A DNA stretch of 64,000 nt from Dipteris shenzhenensis (lineage: Eukaryota > Polypodiophyta > Polypodiopsida > Gleicheniales): assembly GCA_047967505.1 (NCBI GenBank), contig CM106538.1; one strand, 5' to 3'. The notes below the pieces were generated by a model, which was not told the origin of the DNA, did not search any database, and worked only from the letters and a program-made list of their open reading frames with translations. Below are positions 52,219-62,580 of the stretch, piece after piece. A program made the position numbers and the translations under genes. Position 1 is the first letter of the stretch. Each line of letters begins with the position of its first letter.

Positions 52219-55200
52219 TCAGAAAAAACCCTGCGATAGATAATTGGCCTCTGACGTCACTCGGCCTAGTCGAGCTCGATCGTCGGGGGCGGCGGGTGGC
52301 CCTGTGGATGAGGGCAACGGTAACCCCAGTGGGGCGGGCCGAGAGCAGAGACGAGATGTCATGGACCTGGATGTGTGAGTCTGTCCGCTGACGCAGCTGT
52401 CGTGACTTTGGCTCTCGCTCACGTCCGCGTCGTCGGCTAGACTGAGAAGAGGTATCCTGTGGCTGAAAGAAGTCAGTGATAGGCCGCTGGGTGTCCTCAC
52501 GCTGTGTGTGCTGCTCGTGTCGCCGTGCTCGGAGAGAAGTATCTCGGTAGCGGGTGATCTCATGTAAGAAAGCGGCAAGGCACCGCTAATTCGGGAATTG
52601 TAGCATGTGTGGGAGGGAGCCGAATCCGTTGCGGAAGAGGCAGTGGTATCGGCCTCGAATGGCATAATAGATAGGACATCTGAAAGCAAAATGCTCCTCC
52701 GACTCGATCTCCTGTAAGTTGCAAAGTGGGCAAAGGCGGTCCTCTCGTGGGATACCCTCTGCGCGTCCACTCTCGATCGGTAATCGGTGTGACGAGACCC
52801 TAAACTGAGCGAGGGAGATCCGGAGCGTATGTGGTAGATGAAGTTGTGTGTAACCCGGAGGTGTGATGAAGCCCTCCTGTGAGATCTGGAGGCAGTGTCG
52901 GCGGTAGAAGTTGAGCTTCACAGGAAGCTCGGAGTGAAGAAACCATGTCCGCCAGGTGTGGAGCTGGAGCAGATTCGCCCGAATGAGCCGGTTGACCTCT
53001 TGGTCAGTGGGGGAGAGAGGAGATGGTGGAGCATCGAGGCTGTACTGAAAAGGAGGCAACCGGTCTAAGTCGAGGCCCAGCCGGGTGAACCAATTGGAAA
53101 GACGACTATACCAGCATCGCTGGTCCCCATCAACGGATAAGGCCATAGAGGAGGATAGGGCTAACCAAGGTAGGCGGAGGCGACCGTCAGCGGAGGAGCC
53201 AAAATCCCTGACTCTGTGGAGGTAGGTGATAGCTTGAAAAGCCGCATCAAGCTGTAGGGGTGAGGCGCCGAACTCTGCTAGAATGATCTGGTGTGGTACC
53301 GATGGTTTGCTACGGATCATCCGAGCAAACATCAGTATCTGCAGGCGCTCAACTCGACTCCCCACCAAGGGCTACCATACATGCCTGCTGGGCGGACCAA
53401 AGAAAAAAAAAGGAGAGACTTGGTCCGCGGGTCCTGGAAGTGGGAGTGGTAGCACTGTCGCTCCAGCCTGGCAAGAGCGGCTTATCCCCAGTTGATCCTG
53501 GCCTACATGGCCGGGCGCATCGTGAAGATCGGGCCTGAGAAGACAACGCCCGAGTATGTGTAGGAGTCAACTATCTCAACAAGGTCGCCGGCGAAGGGGA
53601 ACTGCTCTCGGTGCATAGTGGGTCTGGAAGTGTTGAAGATCATCACCTTGGTTTTCCCAAGGTTGACCTTTAAGTCATGTGTATCACAGAAGGCCTGAAG
53701 TCCATCCAAGTGTCGCTGAAGACCAGTAGCAGAAGAGGATAGTAGTACTACATCGTCTGCGTATAGGAGAATCTGGATGGCAGTCTCCGCAAGAGAGCAG
53801 CCTGCACCTCCGAGTGTCCTGATGGTGGTCTCGAGCTCGTTGATGTAGAGGTCAAATAGAGTCGGTGACAAGGGACATCCTTGTTTGACTCCGATAGTGC
53901 TCGTGATCTCTGGGGTCCAGCTGGTGCCAATCCTGACGTGCCCCGTCACCCGCTTTAGAGAGCTACTACTGCCTAGATAATCGCCGAGTCGTAGCCTAAC
54001 TCCTGCAGACGTCTGATGAGTCGGGCGCGGGGAACGGTGTCGAATGCCTTGCGGAAATCCACAAAGCAACAATATACTCTCTGTCTCCTGTGTCTGGCCT
54101 CCTCAATGATCCCTCTAAGTGTAAAAATGTGATCGTAAGTCGAGTGATCCGTTCTGAAGCCGGCCTGTCCGGATGCCCTGAGCCCCTGTATCTCTGCGCG
54201 AGCACTGACCTCGCCTTCTAACACTGATGCATAGATCTTGGACATAACATGTCCAACCATGATGGTCCTGTAATTCCCTGGATCCATGGGATCTCCTGCT
54301 TTGTGGATGGGTGTGATAGTGTTTAGGGTCCAGGCTCTGGGGAACCCGTGACAGACAGCTTCATTGAACAGCGTTGCCAGGATGGGGGCTAGAGTTTTGA
54401 TGCCATAGGCAACAAACTCTGTGCATAGGCCCTCATGATCCTTAGCTCGACCGTTATGAAGCTTATGTGCTGCGTGGGTGACTCCCTGGGTTGTGAAGAG
54501 GATACAAGAATTGGGGCGGGGGGTGGCTAAGAGGTCGGGAGGGGGCTGATCAGGGATATCATAGAGTGTGCCTGCGTAGGTGTGCCAGAGGGAAGTGTCC
54601 GTGAGGGGGGAGGGGGATCGGCGTTCTAGGAATTTCCTCCAGAAATCCTTGGAGTTGCTACTAAACAGAATGTTCAGTAGCGTATCCTCATTCTGGCGCA
54701 GGAAGGCTAGCTTCTTGCGACGGACTAGTCGACGATAATCCCTGGTGAGACGTGGGTTGGCCCTAGCGTTTCGCTGGGTTCTGAGTCGGAGTGTGCGGCG
54801 TAATGCTTTGCACTCGTCATCATACCATCTGTTGCAAGGGGTAGAGCCAGCGGGTGGAGGGCGGGTGGACCGGGCGGTGGAAGGAAAGATGTGGCGGGCT
54901 GCATTGTGAAGGGAGTGGGTGATAAGGGTGGCTCAGTGATCTAGAGAGGGTATGGTGCCTATGTGTCTGAGGAGGGAGGCTAGGTGGGCTGAGTAATCAG
55001 GTGAGAGGTTATGATCGAAGTGTATATTATGATAGGTAGTATAGTGCGGGGTGTGGCTGGGAGGGGCTCGGGACGCAAGTATATGAAAGAAAAGGTAAGT
55101 GTGATCGGCTCCTGGGGGTGAGGGTGTAGTGCGGAAGTCAGTGATCTATGGGGCTAAAGCAGGAGATCCCAAAATATAGTCGACGACACTGGCTCCTCCG

Positions 55201-55937
55201 CCATGTGGGAAACATGTGAAACCAGAGGAGGCAGGCCACCGATCTAGTCCATTGTAGATGACCAGATCATGTATACGTCCAAGGTCCAAAAGAGCCTGCC
55301 CATACCCAATAACGGGAGCGCGACTGTCAGCCGAGGAGCGAGGGAAGCCCGAGTCCTCTGTGTCCATCTCAGGTAATAGGACCGGATCTGAGTGGAAATC
55401 CAGGAGTGATGTCTGACGTGCACCTGTCCTTGCGTTGAAATCCCCGACTAGGAGGACCTCTCCGCGTCTGGAGAACTCCACAATGTCTGAGTAGAGATCT
55501 AGATGGGGGGATACCCCCGTATCCTCGCGAAGCATCCGTGCGAAATGTGACGTCTCAGGAGGAAAATAGCAGACTGCAATAAAGAGGTCGCGTGTGGAGG
55601 GGCATCGGAATCGGAGCCATAGGTAATGGGCATGGGCATCCCATCTAACCACGGATGTCAAGCTCGTGAGCGCTGAGCGAAGGAGTACTGCAACTCCGCC
55701 TGACCCTCGGACCCCCCCGGTATATCTGGTCTCCTCACGGAATACTGACTCCCAGGTATAGCCATTGACCAAGGGGAGAGGGCGCTCGGGGCTCTCATGT
55801 GTCTCTGTATAGAAAGCGATGTCGCGTCCAGTGTATGACTCTGAGAAGTTCCCAGGGTCATACGAGAGGGTACCATTACAGTTCCATACGGTGCATGCCA
55901 AGGGTACTGTGTGCTGAGTCTGAGTCTCATAGACCAT
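52219..55937 (-). pseudogene. LINE D ORF2: endonuclease, reverse transcriptase, zinc finger
   Basis: The start at 55937 lies 6 bases after the ORF1 stop. The APE-type endonuclease (55937-55147) has AFYTETHE, VGDFNART and a modified VVDYILGS; SDH is ADH. After a TAG at 55146-55148 and a TGA at 54933-54935 the frame continues through CNRWYDDECKALRRT and NILFSSNSKDF into RT: ITPIHKAGDP, YCCFVDFRKAFDTVPRARL, GVKQGCPLSPTLFDLYINEL and YADD at 53752-53763. A frameshift lies near 53990 and others near 53520-53370. The C-terminus has RMIRSKPSVPHQII and zinc finger CPLCNLQEIESEEHFAFRC (about 52670-52745). ORF2 makes target-primed cDNA. This copy is close to intact but broken. Confidence 0.9.
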
Positions 55938-55943
55938 GTCTCC

Positions 55944-56924
55944 CTATTGGGGGGGGGAGTCTGCTACCATGTCTGGAGTACCTGGTGGGGCTCGGCGGCG
56001 GGGGCCAACTAACAGGCGGCCATCTCGGACGACAGCCCACTTCCCCTCCTGACGGGCTACATCTCGCTGCTGAAGCAGGGTGCGCCGCTCTTCCACCTGC
56101 ATAGGTGTGAGATCCTCATCCATGAAGATAGTAGGGTGGTCCCATAGTGTAGCACGCTGCCTGAGAGCTGCAAGTCGAGCCTGAGTATCCCTGAATCGGA
56201 TGATGAGTGGCTGTGGGCGCGTGGGATCCCGTCCTGTGTGCCATGCATGCTCGATCCCATGCTCGACGAGGCCAAGGGTAGAGGTCACAAAAGCAGTCGT
56301 GTCCGCTAAGGGGGTGAGTGAATCTGGGCGGGGGATACCTCGTACTCGGATGTTGAGAGCCTTACTGGCCCTCTGTTCCTGCTCGGCGATGGTGGCTGAG
56401 ACTGCTGCTTTGGGTGCCCGTCTCGCAACGTCCACCCATTTGGTAGTCTCCGCAATAGCAGTCTGGATAGTAGCGATCCGCTCCTCTACCTCTGGTGTAG
56501 TGCGCGGGGCCGCTGTGACTGTAGCAGTGAGAGAGACAACCTCCTGACGGAAAAGAGTGATCTCCTGGCGCATGCTCTGAATAAGCTGGTCTTGTGCTAC
56601 GGTGTGATCCCGTAGTCGATGTAGCTCCGCAAAGATGTAATCTATCGTCTCAGGTGGGACCCGGGGGGGTGCGAACTGGGACATGGCGTATGGCTGTGGA
56701 GGCGTGGGCGATAGGCTAGCTGTATATGGCAGAGGAGTGGAGAAAGGCTGCTGGGTGAGGGGAAGGGGGGACATAAGAGTGGTGGAGACAGAAGGAAGCT
56801 GTGTGGGGGGTGAGGGACTGTGACCCTCTCCTGTGGGGGGCAGGTTGAGTGGTACAGTGGTGGGGGGGGCAGTGATTGGAGTAGAGATGATGGCTACGGG
56901 AGAAGGAACTGCATTGGTGTCCAT
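55944..56924 (-). CDS. LINE D ORF1, L1-type RNA-binding protein
   Basis: An intact frame of 326 residues. Residues 1-85 are Pro/Ser/Thr-rich. Residues about 95-190 (DYIFAELHRLRDHTVAQDQL ... EERIATIQTAIAETTKWVDV) look like a coiled coil. Residues about 205-275 (KALNIRVRGIPRPD ... RPQPLIIRFRDTQARLAALR) match an RNA-recognition fold, and the last part (TIFMDEDLTPMQVEERRTLL ... WAVVRDGRLLVG) matches the C-terminal domain of animal L1 ORF1. It has no CCHC knuckle and no DUF4283, unlike the ORF1 of LINE A, B and E. It would form RNA-binding trimers that chaperone LINE RNA. It is the only intact transposon ORF of any size here. Confidence 0.85.
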   Translation of the reverse strand: MDTNAVPSPVAIISTPITAPPTTVPLNLPPTGEGHSPSPPTQLPSVSTTLMSPLPLTQQPFSTPLPYTASLSPTPPQPYAMSQFAPPRVPPETIDYIFAELHRLRDHTVAQDQLIQSMRQEITLFRQEVVSLTATVTAAPRTTPEVEERIATIQTAIAETTKWVDVARRAPKAAVSATIAEQEQRASKALNIRVRGIPRPDSLTPLADTTAFVTSTLGLVEHGIEHAWHTGRDPTRPQPLIIRFRDTQARLAALRQRATLWDHPTIFMDEDLTPMQVEERRTLLQQRDVARQEGKWAVVRDGRLLVGPRRRAPPGTPDMVADSPPQ

Positions 56925-58085
56925 TGCACCCTATGTTTTCAGGGCTGGTTGGCTGTCAATTGCTAATCCACTCGTGGAGATGCGCTTTGTGATCTCTCCC
57001 ACAATTGGCTTCGGAGACTGTTCGGGTTTGTGGGCCATTGTAGGACTTGTTCAAGTGCACGATTTCCAGGGGAGGCAGATCTTGTGCAGCATTGCTGTAG
57101 GGATGCGTAGGCCTGCGCAAGGCCAGTGGCAAGCCAATGCTTGCAGCAGACAAGGGCCCTCAGACCACGGGAAGGCTGCGGGAGGGTGTGGGGCAGAGGC
57201 TACGGGAGGGGGGGTGGTGCAGAGGTTGCGGGAGGGGGGGGAGTAGAGTGGAGCTACGGGAGGGGGGGGGCAGAGTGGAGCTACGGGAGGGGGGCAGAGT
57301 AGAGCTACAGGAGAGGGGGGGGCTGAGCGACGAGGGAGGGGGAGGCTGAGCGACGAGGGGGAGGGGGCTGAGCGACGGGGGGGGGGGGGGGCTGAGCGAC
57401 GAGGGGGGGGGAGGGGGCTGAGTGGCGAGGGGGGGGGGGCTGAGCGGCGAGAGAGGGGGAGGCTGAGCGACAAGGGAGGGTGCTGAGCGGCGGTGAGGGG
57501 GAGGGGGCTGAGCGGCGGTGAGGGGGAGGGGGCTGAGCGGCGGTGAGGGGAGGGGGCTGAGCGGCGAGGGGAGGAGAGACGACGAGGGGAGGAGCGAGGG
57601 GAGCGGCGAGGGAGGGGAGCGACGAGCGAGGGGAGCGGCGAGGGAGAGCGACGAGGGGGGGCGGCGAGGGAGGGAGCGACGAGGGAGAACGGCGAGGGGG
57701 CGGCGAGGGGGCGTCGAGGGAGGGTAGTGGGAGGGAGGGTAGCGGGAGGGAGGGTAGCAGCGGGAGGGAGGGTAGAGGGAGAGCGGCGAGGGGGCGTCGA
57801 GGGAGGGGGCGGCGAGGGGGCGTCGAGGGAGGGTAGCGGGAGGGAGGGTAGCTGCGGGAGGGAGGGGGCGGCGAGGGAGGGTAGCGGGAGGGAGGGTAGC
57901 AGCGGGAGGGAGGGGGCGGCGAGAGAGAGAGAGAGAGACGGGGGGTAGAGGCGGGGGTAGGGAGCGGGTAGAGGAGAGGGGTGTAGAGGCGGGGGGGAGG
58001 GTAGTGGCGAAGGAGGGGTAGAGGCGGGGGGAGGGTGTAGAGGCGGGGGAGAGAAAATGCAGAACCCAAAAGGTAACTCATACAA
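56925..58085 (-). repeat. LINE D 5' leader with G-rich minisatellites
   Basis: From 57170 to 58070 the + strand is G-rich with runs of up to 12 G. Repeats include GGGGGCTGAGCG(A/G)CGAGG (57320-57560), GGAGCGACGAGGG (57560-57700) and GGGAGGGAGGGTAGCGG (57720-57930). On the element's sense strand it is C-rich. It can form G-quadruplexes on the antisense strand and i-motif type structures on the sense strand. ORFs of 344 and 269 codons across it are Pro/Ser/Leu repeats and are not genes. Confidence 0.8.
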
Positions 58086-58139
58086 GCCACTAAGGGCTGA
58101 AGCAAAGGGCTCACTAAGGCCCTTGCTGAAAGCTAAAGT

Positions 58140-58880
58140 GCAAAGCTAGTGAACAACATAGTAACCATGGCAACCTCTGTCTCCCTGATGTGCAGTCTCC
58201 ATATGATCTAACCTGGTGTAGATATGTGATGCTCTGAAAGGTTGCATCTAGCTGGAGTGGAGAAGCACCAAGCTCGGCCTGAATGATGTGATGTGGCTTG
58301 AATGATGTGATGTGGTACAGACGGTTTCCCCCGGATCATCCGTGAGAGCATGAGGATCTACAAGCGCTCCACCCGTGTCAACTCTATCTCTGACATGTCA
58401 GGCCCCCAACAAGGGCTGTCATACATACCGGCTGGTCAGACCAAGGAGTCGAAGAGAAGAGCCTTGGTCCGAGGGTCCTGGAAGTGGGAGTGAAAGCACT
58501 GTCTCTCTAGCCGAGCCAGTGAGGCGTATCCCCTGCTCAGTCTGGCGTGCATCGCTAGTCTCATCGTGAAGATCGGGCAGGAGAAGATGACCCCTAAGTA
58601 AGTGTATGAGGATACGATCTCAACTGGTGACCCACCCAAAGTAAAAGTAAACTGCTTCCGTTGCATGTTTGCTCGAGAGGTGTTAAAGATCATGACCTTG
58701 GTCTTGCCAGGGTTGACCTCCAAATCATGGGATAAACAAAAATCCTGCAGTGCATCCAGGTGTCGCTGGAGCCCCTCGGGTGTGGACGACAAGAGTATGG
58801 CACTCCCAGAAAAAACATGAAGAATCTGCAATCCTAAATTCGTGTATAGTCTCTGCAAAGCACCTCTGGTGGTTCAATGC
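58140..58880 (-). pseudogene. LINE C: 5'-truncated LINE D relative
   Basis: The minus-strand frame 58858-58436 encodes LEVNPGKTKVMIFNTSRANM, EIVSSYTYLGVIFSCPIFTM and GYASLARLERQCFHSHFQDP, the RT thumb region. In LINE D the same part reads LKVNLGKTKVMIFNTSRPTM, EIVDSYTYSGVVFSGPIFTM and so on. To the left the sequence continues as ...RMIRG.PSVPHHIIQ near 58290-58340. The RT active site is cut off on the right at about 58800-58880. Confidence 0.8.
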
Positions 58881-60026
58881 TTGGTGGTTTATCAGTTCAT
58901 TGGGAAAGGCTTCTATCAAGCGTCAATTAAGAATATGGCGAGAGGGAGTGGTTGGTAATTACAGAGGTAATCTGGTGTATGCCATACCTTGGAGTGCGGA
59001 TTTCACTCCTGAGGGGGATTTATAATCAGAATGCCCAGTATGGATTCAATTTCCTAACATTAATGAGCTTCTCGTCGTTGAGCTGGAGAAGATTGCCTCG
59101 CTCCTTGGGAGAGTGTTATACGTGCCACCAGTTTAGGTAAAAAAATCTTCCCTCGAGAGTTTGTCCCTTGTGGGATAGGAGGAAGGACCCTCCTGAAGGC
59201 TTGGAGTTGCTACTTCCAAATGGGTGGAATGCGTTTGTGGAAGTGCGCTTTAGTAACTTTCTTGAAGCCTGTTATTTGTGTAGATCATTATGCCACTTTG
59301 TGCAGGATTTTCCAACTTGACATGCAGAAGTATATGATGTTTGGATGCAAGAGAAAACGAGGAAGGACAGTCTGCATGAAGGAGTTCTGGTCATGTCGAA
59401 CACCATTGCTCAGGGAAATGCTTCATAATCAACTTCTAAGGGAATACATGGAAGAGCGAGCAGTAGATCTTCCGAGAACTAAATGTGAGCAAACTAATAA
59501 AGATGGTAGCAAAGGCAATGGTAATCAATTACCAAGAGAGGGAAGGATCTTGTTTCTGGATTGGTGGAAAGTGCTCTTGATAGAGCCCAGGCAAATGAGA
59601 AGAGCCTCGAGCTAGTGAAGGTGGTATGGCGGAGAGGTCTAAAAAAGTGGAGTCTATTCGTGTTGCCAAAAACAAGGCTTAGAAGGGTAGCTTTGTGAAT
59701 ATTAGAGGCATATGTCCGGCTTGGAAGAAAATATATGTTAAAAAGCTTGTTCGTCAAAAGAATCCATCGGTGCTGGTTTTGCAGGAGCTTAAAGTAGGTA
59801 AAGCGGGGCTTGATGATTGGATGGTGCTGTGTTACCACCATGTGTTTTGCAATTGTCCGTTCAATGGTAGAGGAGGTATGGCTCTCTTGGTGTCGGCAAA
59901 GTACTTTGTTGTTTCTATTGTAAAGGACAATGCAAGTGAATACTTGGTGGTCGAGTTAGAAACTCAAGGCCATAAGTTCTTTGTTGCTTCTATGTATGCC
60001 CCGAGTCTTCCTCACAAAGGCTTCCA
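58880..60026 (+). pseudogene. LINE E: ORF1 and endonuclease start of a DUF4283-type LINE
   Basis: On the + strand, NYRGNLVYAIPWSADFTPEG with CPVWIQFPNINELLVVELEK and IASLLGRVLYVPP (58950-59130) is a DUF4283-type ORF1 domain. A broken zinc-knuckle region follows (CRSLCHFVQDF near 59275-59310). From 59690, NIRGICPAWKKIYVKKLVRQ, KNPSVLVLQELKVGKAGLDD and GRGGMALLVSAKYFVVSI with FFVASMYAP are the start of an APE-type endonuclease (N..G, QE, Y.P). Stops at several positions. At 60027 the sequence changes to LINE D type. Confidence 0.75.
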
Positions 60027-60756
60027 ATGAAGCTGAGTTTCTACAGAGATTACTGTCTTCGCATTTCGGAGGAGGGATTCATCACATCACCGGGGTACAC
60101 TGAGCTTCATATGCCTCACTCACTACGGATCTGCATCGGACCATTTCGGGTATCATCACACCGCATCCGCATAGAGAGCCGCAGAGCAGAGGGGATTCCT
60201 AGGGAGCATCGCTTATGCATATTGTGCGACTGTTAGGAGGTTGAGTCGGAGGAGCATTTTATTTTCAGGTGCCCAGTGTACTACGAGATCCGAGGTTGCT
60301 ACCACTGCCTCTTCAGAGACCGGCTCCGGGCTCCTTTCCAGATTCCTCGCCTACCCAGATCAGACCAAGTACTTGCCCAGGCCACATATATCCAGGTAAC
60401 CTAGTGGCTCTGTGATGAGATGTGAGGAGCTCTCATATCTGTGTCTGTCGAGCTGTCTCTCGACGCGGTGGAGGGCGTGGTCTCCTCGATCTCTGTATCC
60501 GATGGGCTACGTGGAGGGTGACGCCTCGTCTTTGGCGGTCACCTCTGAGGAGGGTTGAAATAGATTGGACCTCGATAGTGCGTGCTCTGGTCCCTCTCCA
60601 TGTCACATGTGGAGTGCGTGTCTCTCGTCTGGCAGCATCGTGGTGGAGACTCCCACTGCTGGCATCGTGGTGTCGACTTCACTGCTAGTCCATGATGCTC
60701 TCATCTCATCAAGCTCCTCTTCCTCAGCCTCACCGGTGGCTGACTCAGTTGCATAG
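60027..60756 (+). pseudogene. LINE D-type ORF2 C-terminus fused to LINE E
   Basis: The + strand encodes MKLSFYRDYCLRISEEGFIT, SPGYTELHMPHSLRI, FRVSSHRIRIESRRAEGIPR and a zinc finger CILCDC...EVESEEHFIFRCP, followed by EIRG.YHCLF. LINE D has VKLNFYRRHCLQISQEGFIT and the same series at 52930-52590. A TAG interrupts the zinc finger at about 60235. The join with LINE E has no intervening spacer, so this is a chimera of two LINE families. Confidence 0.8.
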
Positions 60757-60762
60757 AGAGAG

Positions 60763-61010
60763 AGAAAGAAAGAAAGAAAGAAAGAAAGTTTATCAAAGTC
60801 TTTGGAAGACCAATGGGTCTATGAGACTGTGAAAAAACTGGTACAAACAAGTTGTGGTGGTGGAGCTATTAAACAAGCATCCACACCAATGCAAAATGCA
60901 AAAAATGCAGAATGGTAGTACTAAGTCCTAAGTACAACATAGTCATGTCGGTAGTCGACTGTATATCAATCTCATCATTATCATCATCATCAGGACATCG
61001 AGGTGGATGA
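60763..61010 (-). mobile_element. Isolated LINE 3' tail
   Basis: (GAAA)n at 60763-60789 is followed by hairpins GTCTTTGGAAGAC (60798-60810) and GTCTATGAGAC (60817-60827), then CTGGTACAAACAAG. This is the tail layout of LINE D in minus orientation, severely 5'-truncated near 61010. Confidence 0.7.
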
Positions 61011-61486
61011 GGCAATGGGGGCATGAAGTTTAATAAGCATTAGGTTTACGGAAGAGATTCCAGAAATCTTTTGAGACCCAGATGGCAGTTTATGCTTTGG
61101 TACTTGATGAGCACATAAGTGTAGCTTTGCTTTCTAAGTTATTGTTTTAACTTTTCTTTTCTTAGTTACTCATAAATTTGTCTAAACTTGCTTACTAACT
61201 CCCTTCTTTCCTTTGCTCTTTTACTTGTTTTAGATGTTCTTTTTCAATGAAAAGACTTCTATAAAGTACCAGCTTGGAAAACGGATAGAAGTGTACTTCA
61301 ACATTAAGATTAGGCATCTCTCTTGCTTGTGTGAGTCTAATGGTTGATATTAATTAGGTCGCCATGTATAGATTGAATGTCCTAAGAATATGGTTATGAA
61401 CTGCACATTTTTATGAAGGTTTTGCCAGGTTTAAAGGCATGCAGACTTGTGGATTTTTAACAAGAAAATGGCATGAATTTGTGCAG
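61011..61486. other. MED16 intron C-D, last part
   Basis: AT-rich non-coding sequence ending in the exon D acceptor TTTGTGCAG at 61486. Confidence 0.6.
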
Positions 61487-62137
61487 CTCGATGGCCCAAT
61501 TTTCTTTGTATTTGCTCGATATTTACTTCAGGATCCATCCAGCTGCATTGGTGTCAGTGGCCTCCATCACAATTATCATCACCAGAAAAATGGTTTTCTA
61601 CGAGCAAAGGTGTCCTGGGGGCGGGACCAAGTGGTATGCTATCCGCTGATGCAATTGTAAGTGAGACAGGTGCGTTACATGTTGCTGGAGTTCCTATTGG
61701 AAATCCATCAACTGTTGTCATATGGGAGATCAGTCCATTCTATGGGGATAATAGTCAAGGGAACAACCATCAAAGCCCATCGAAATTTGGGATGGGCAAT
61801 CACTCATCGCCTTCAGTGTTTAATGCTGCTTCCTGCCCGGGAATTGCTCCACTGCCTGCATTTTTACTAACTTGGCATGAAGGTTTAGGCTTTGATTTGA
61901 AGCAGGGTTCAGACCCTTCTAACATAGATGGGAAAACATATGCTGATGTAAGACCTCGGCAACCCCATATAGATATCGAAAATGAAGATGGCCCAATCCT
62001 GCAGTGCTCACCGGTATCTAATTTGTCTGCATATGTGGCTCCTGAAACAACAACAGCTGGATGGGGTTCAGGAGTTGGTGCTGTTGCTTTTGATCCATCA
62101 AAAGGAGGTTCAGTCTTGGTGCTCTTGATAACGGAGG
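61487..62137 (+). CDS. MED16: MED16 exon D
   Basis: 651 bp, starting with the last two bases of an alanine codon. It encodes RWPNFLCICSIFTSGSIQLH, then WCQWPPSQLSSPEKWFSTSK and GVLGAGPSGMLSADAIVSET, ALHVAGVPIGNPSTVVIWEI, and after a less conserved linker CSPVSNLSAYVAPETT, WGSGVGAVAFDPSKGGSVLV. All are hallmarks of the plant MED16 beta-propeller region. It ends in GAG-G before GTAGGT; the glycine codon is completed in exon E. The reading frame of the domain is not the longest ORF frame at its left end, which explains why the first 150 bases may be mis-predicted. Confidence 0.96.
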
Positions 62138-62580
62138 GTAGGTCATTTGGTTTTTCCTTTCGTCTTTACCAAATCCTGAATTTCAGTATATTCAACCTTT
62201 CCTAGTTTCACCTTAGCTATTTTTAAAAAAGCGTATAATATTTCTAACAGCATCCCAACAGCATATTTCTAAGCATGTATGCTGTTGTATCAAGAAAGGT
62301 TTGCGCTCTTTTTTTGAAAAAAGTAGACTGGGCTGAAACTCTATGTTTTTTGATAAGCATCAGACAAGCCTTTGCAAATGGATTATATTTGCTTGTTGGA
62401 AGAAAATCTAGTGAATGAGCAGATAGTTTGATCTTCTCATTATGTCATAACCGTCAGTTGACTTTCTGTATGTTGTGCTTGACGGTGCAATTTGCTTCGT
62501 TCCGAATTTATAAAGATTTATTTTGTGCTTCTAACTGGTCCTCCAAGTATCTTATTAAAATGATTGCAAGCTGATTACAG
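62138..62580. other. MED16 intron D-E
   Basis: 443-bp intron, donor GTAGGT, acceptor ATTACAG. It has no transposon, in contrast to the three upstream introns. Confidence 0.9.

Larger units (their letters stand above)
51863..58085 (-). mobile_element. LINE D: near full-length L1-type non-LTR element
   Basis: On the minus strand: C/T-rich 5' leader (58085-56925), intact ORF1 (56924-55944), ORF2 with endonuclease, RT and zinc finger (55937-about 52219), and a 3' region with the twin hairpin ending in (CTTT)n (51905-51925 on the + strand as GAAA repeats). A second, more degenerate tail copy lies at 51863-51905. It is the best preserved LINE here and serves as the reference for the other fragments. 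It lies antisense in MED16 intron C-D. Confidence 0.88.

Noticed and set aside
57051-58114. Minus-strand ORFs of 344 and 269 codons
   Set aside because: They consist of Pro/Leu/Ser/Arg repeats produced by a G-rich minisatellite in all frames; no domain, and the tract is the LINE D leader.
61439-61660. ORF starting at 61439 as the start of MED16 exon D
   Set aside because: Its frame is not the conserved one; shifting by one base gives RWPNFLCICSIF and the proper acceptor at 61486.
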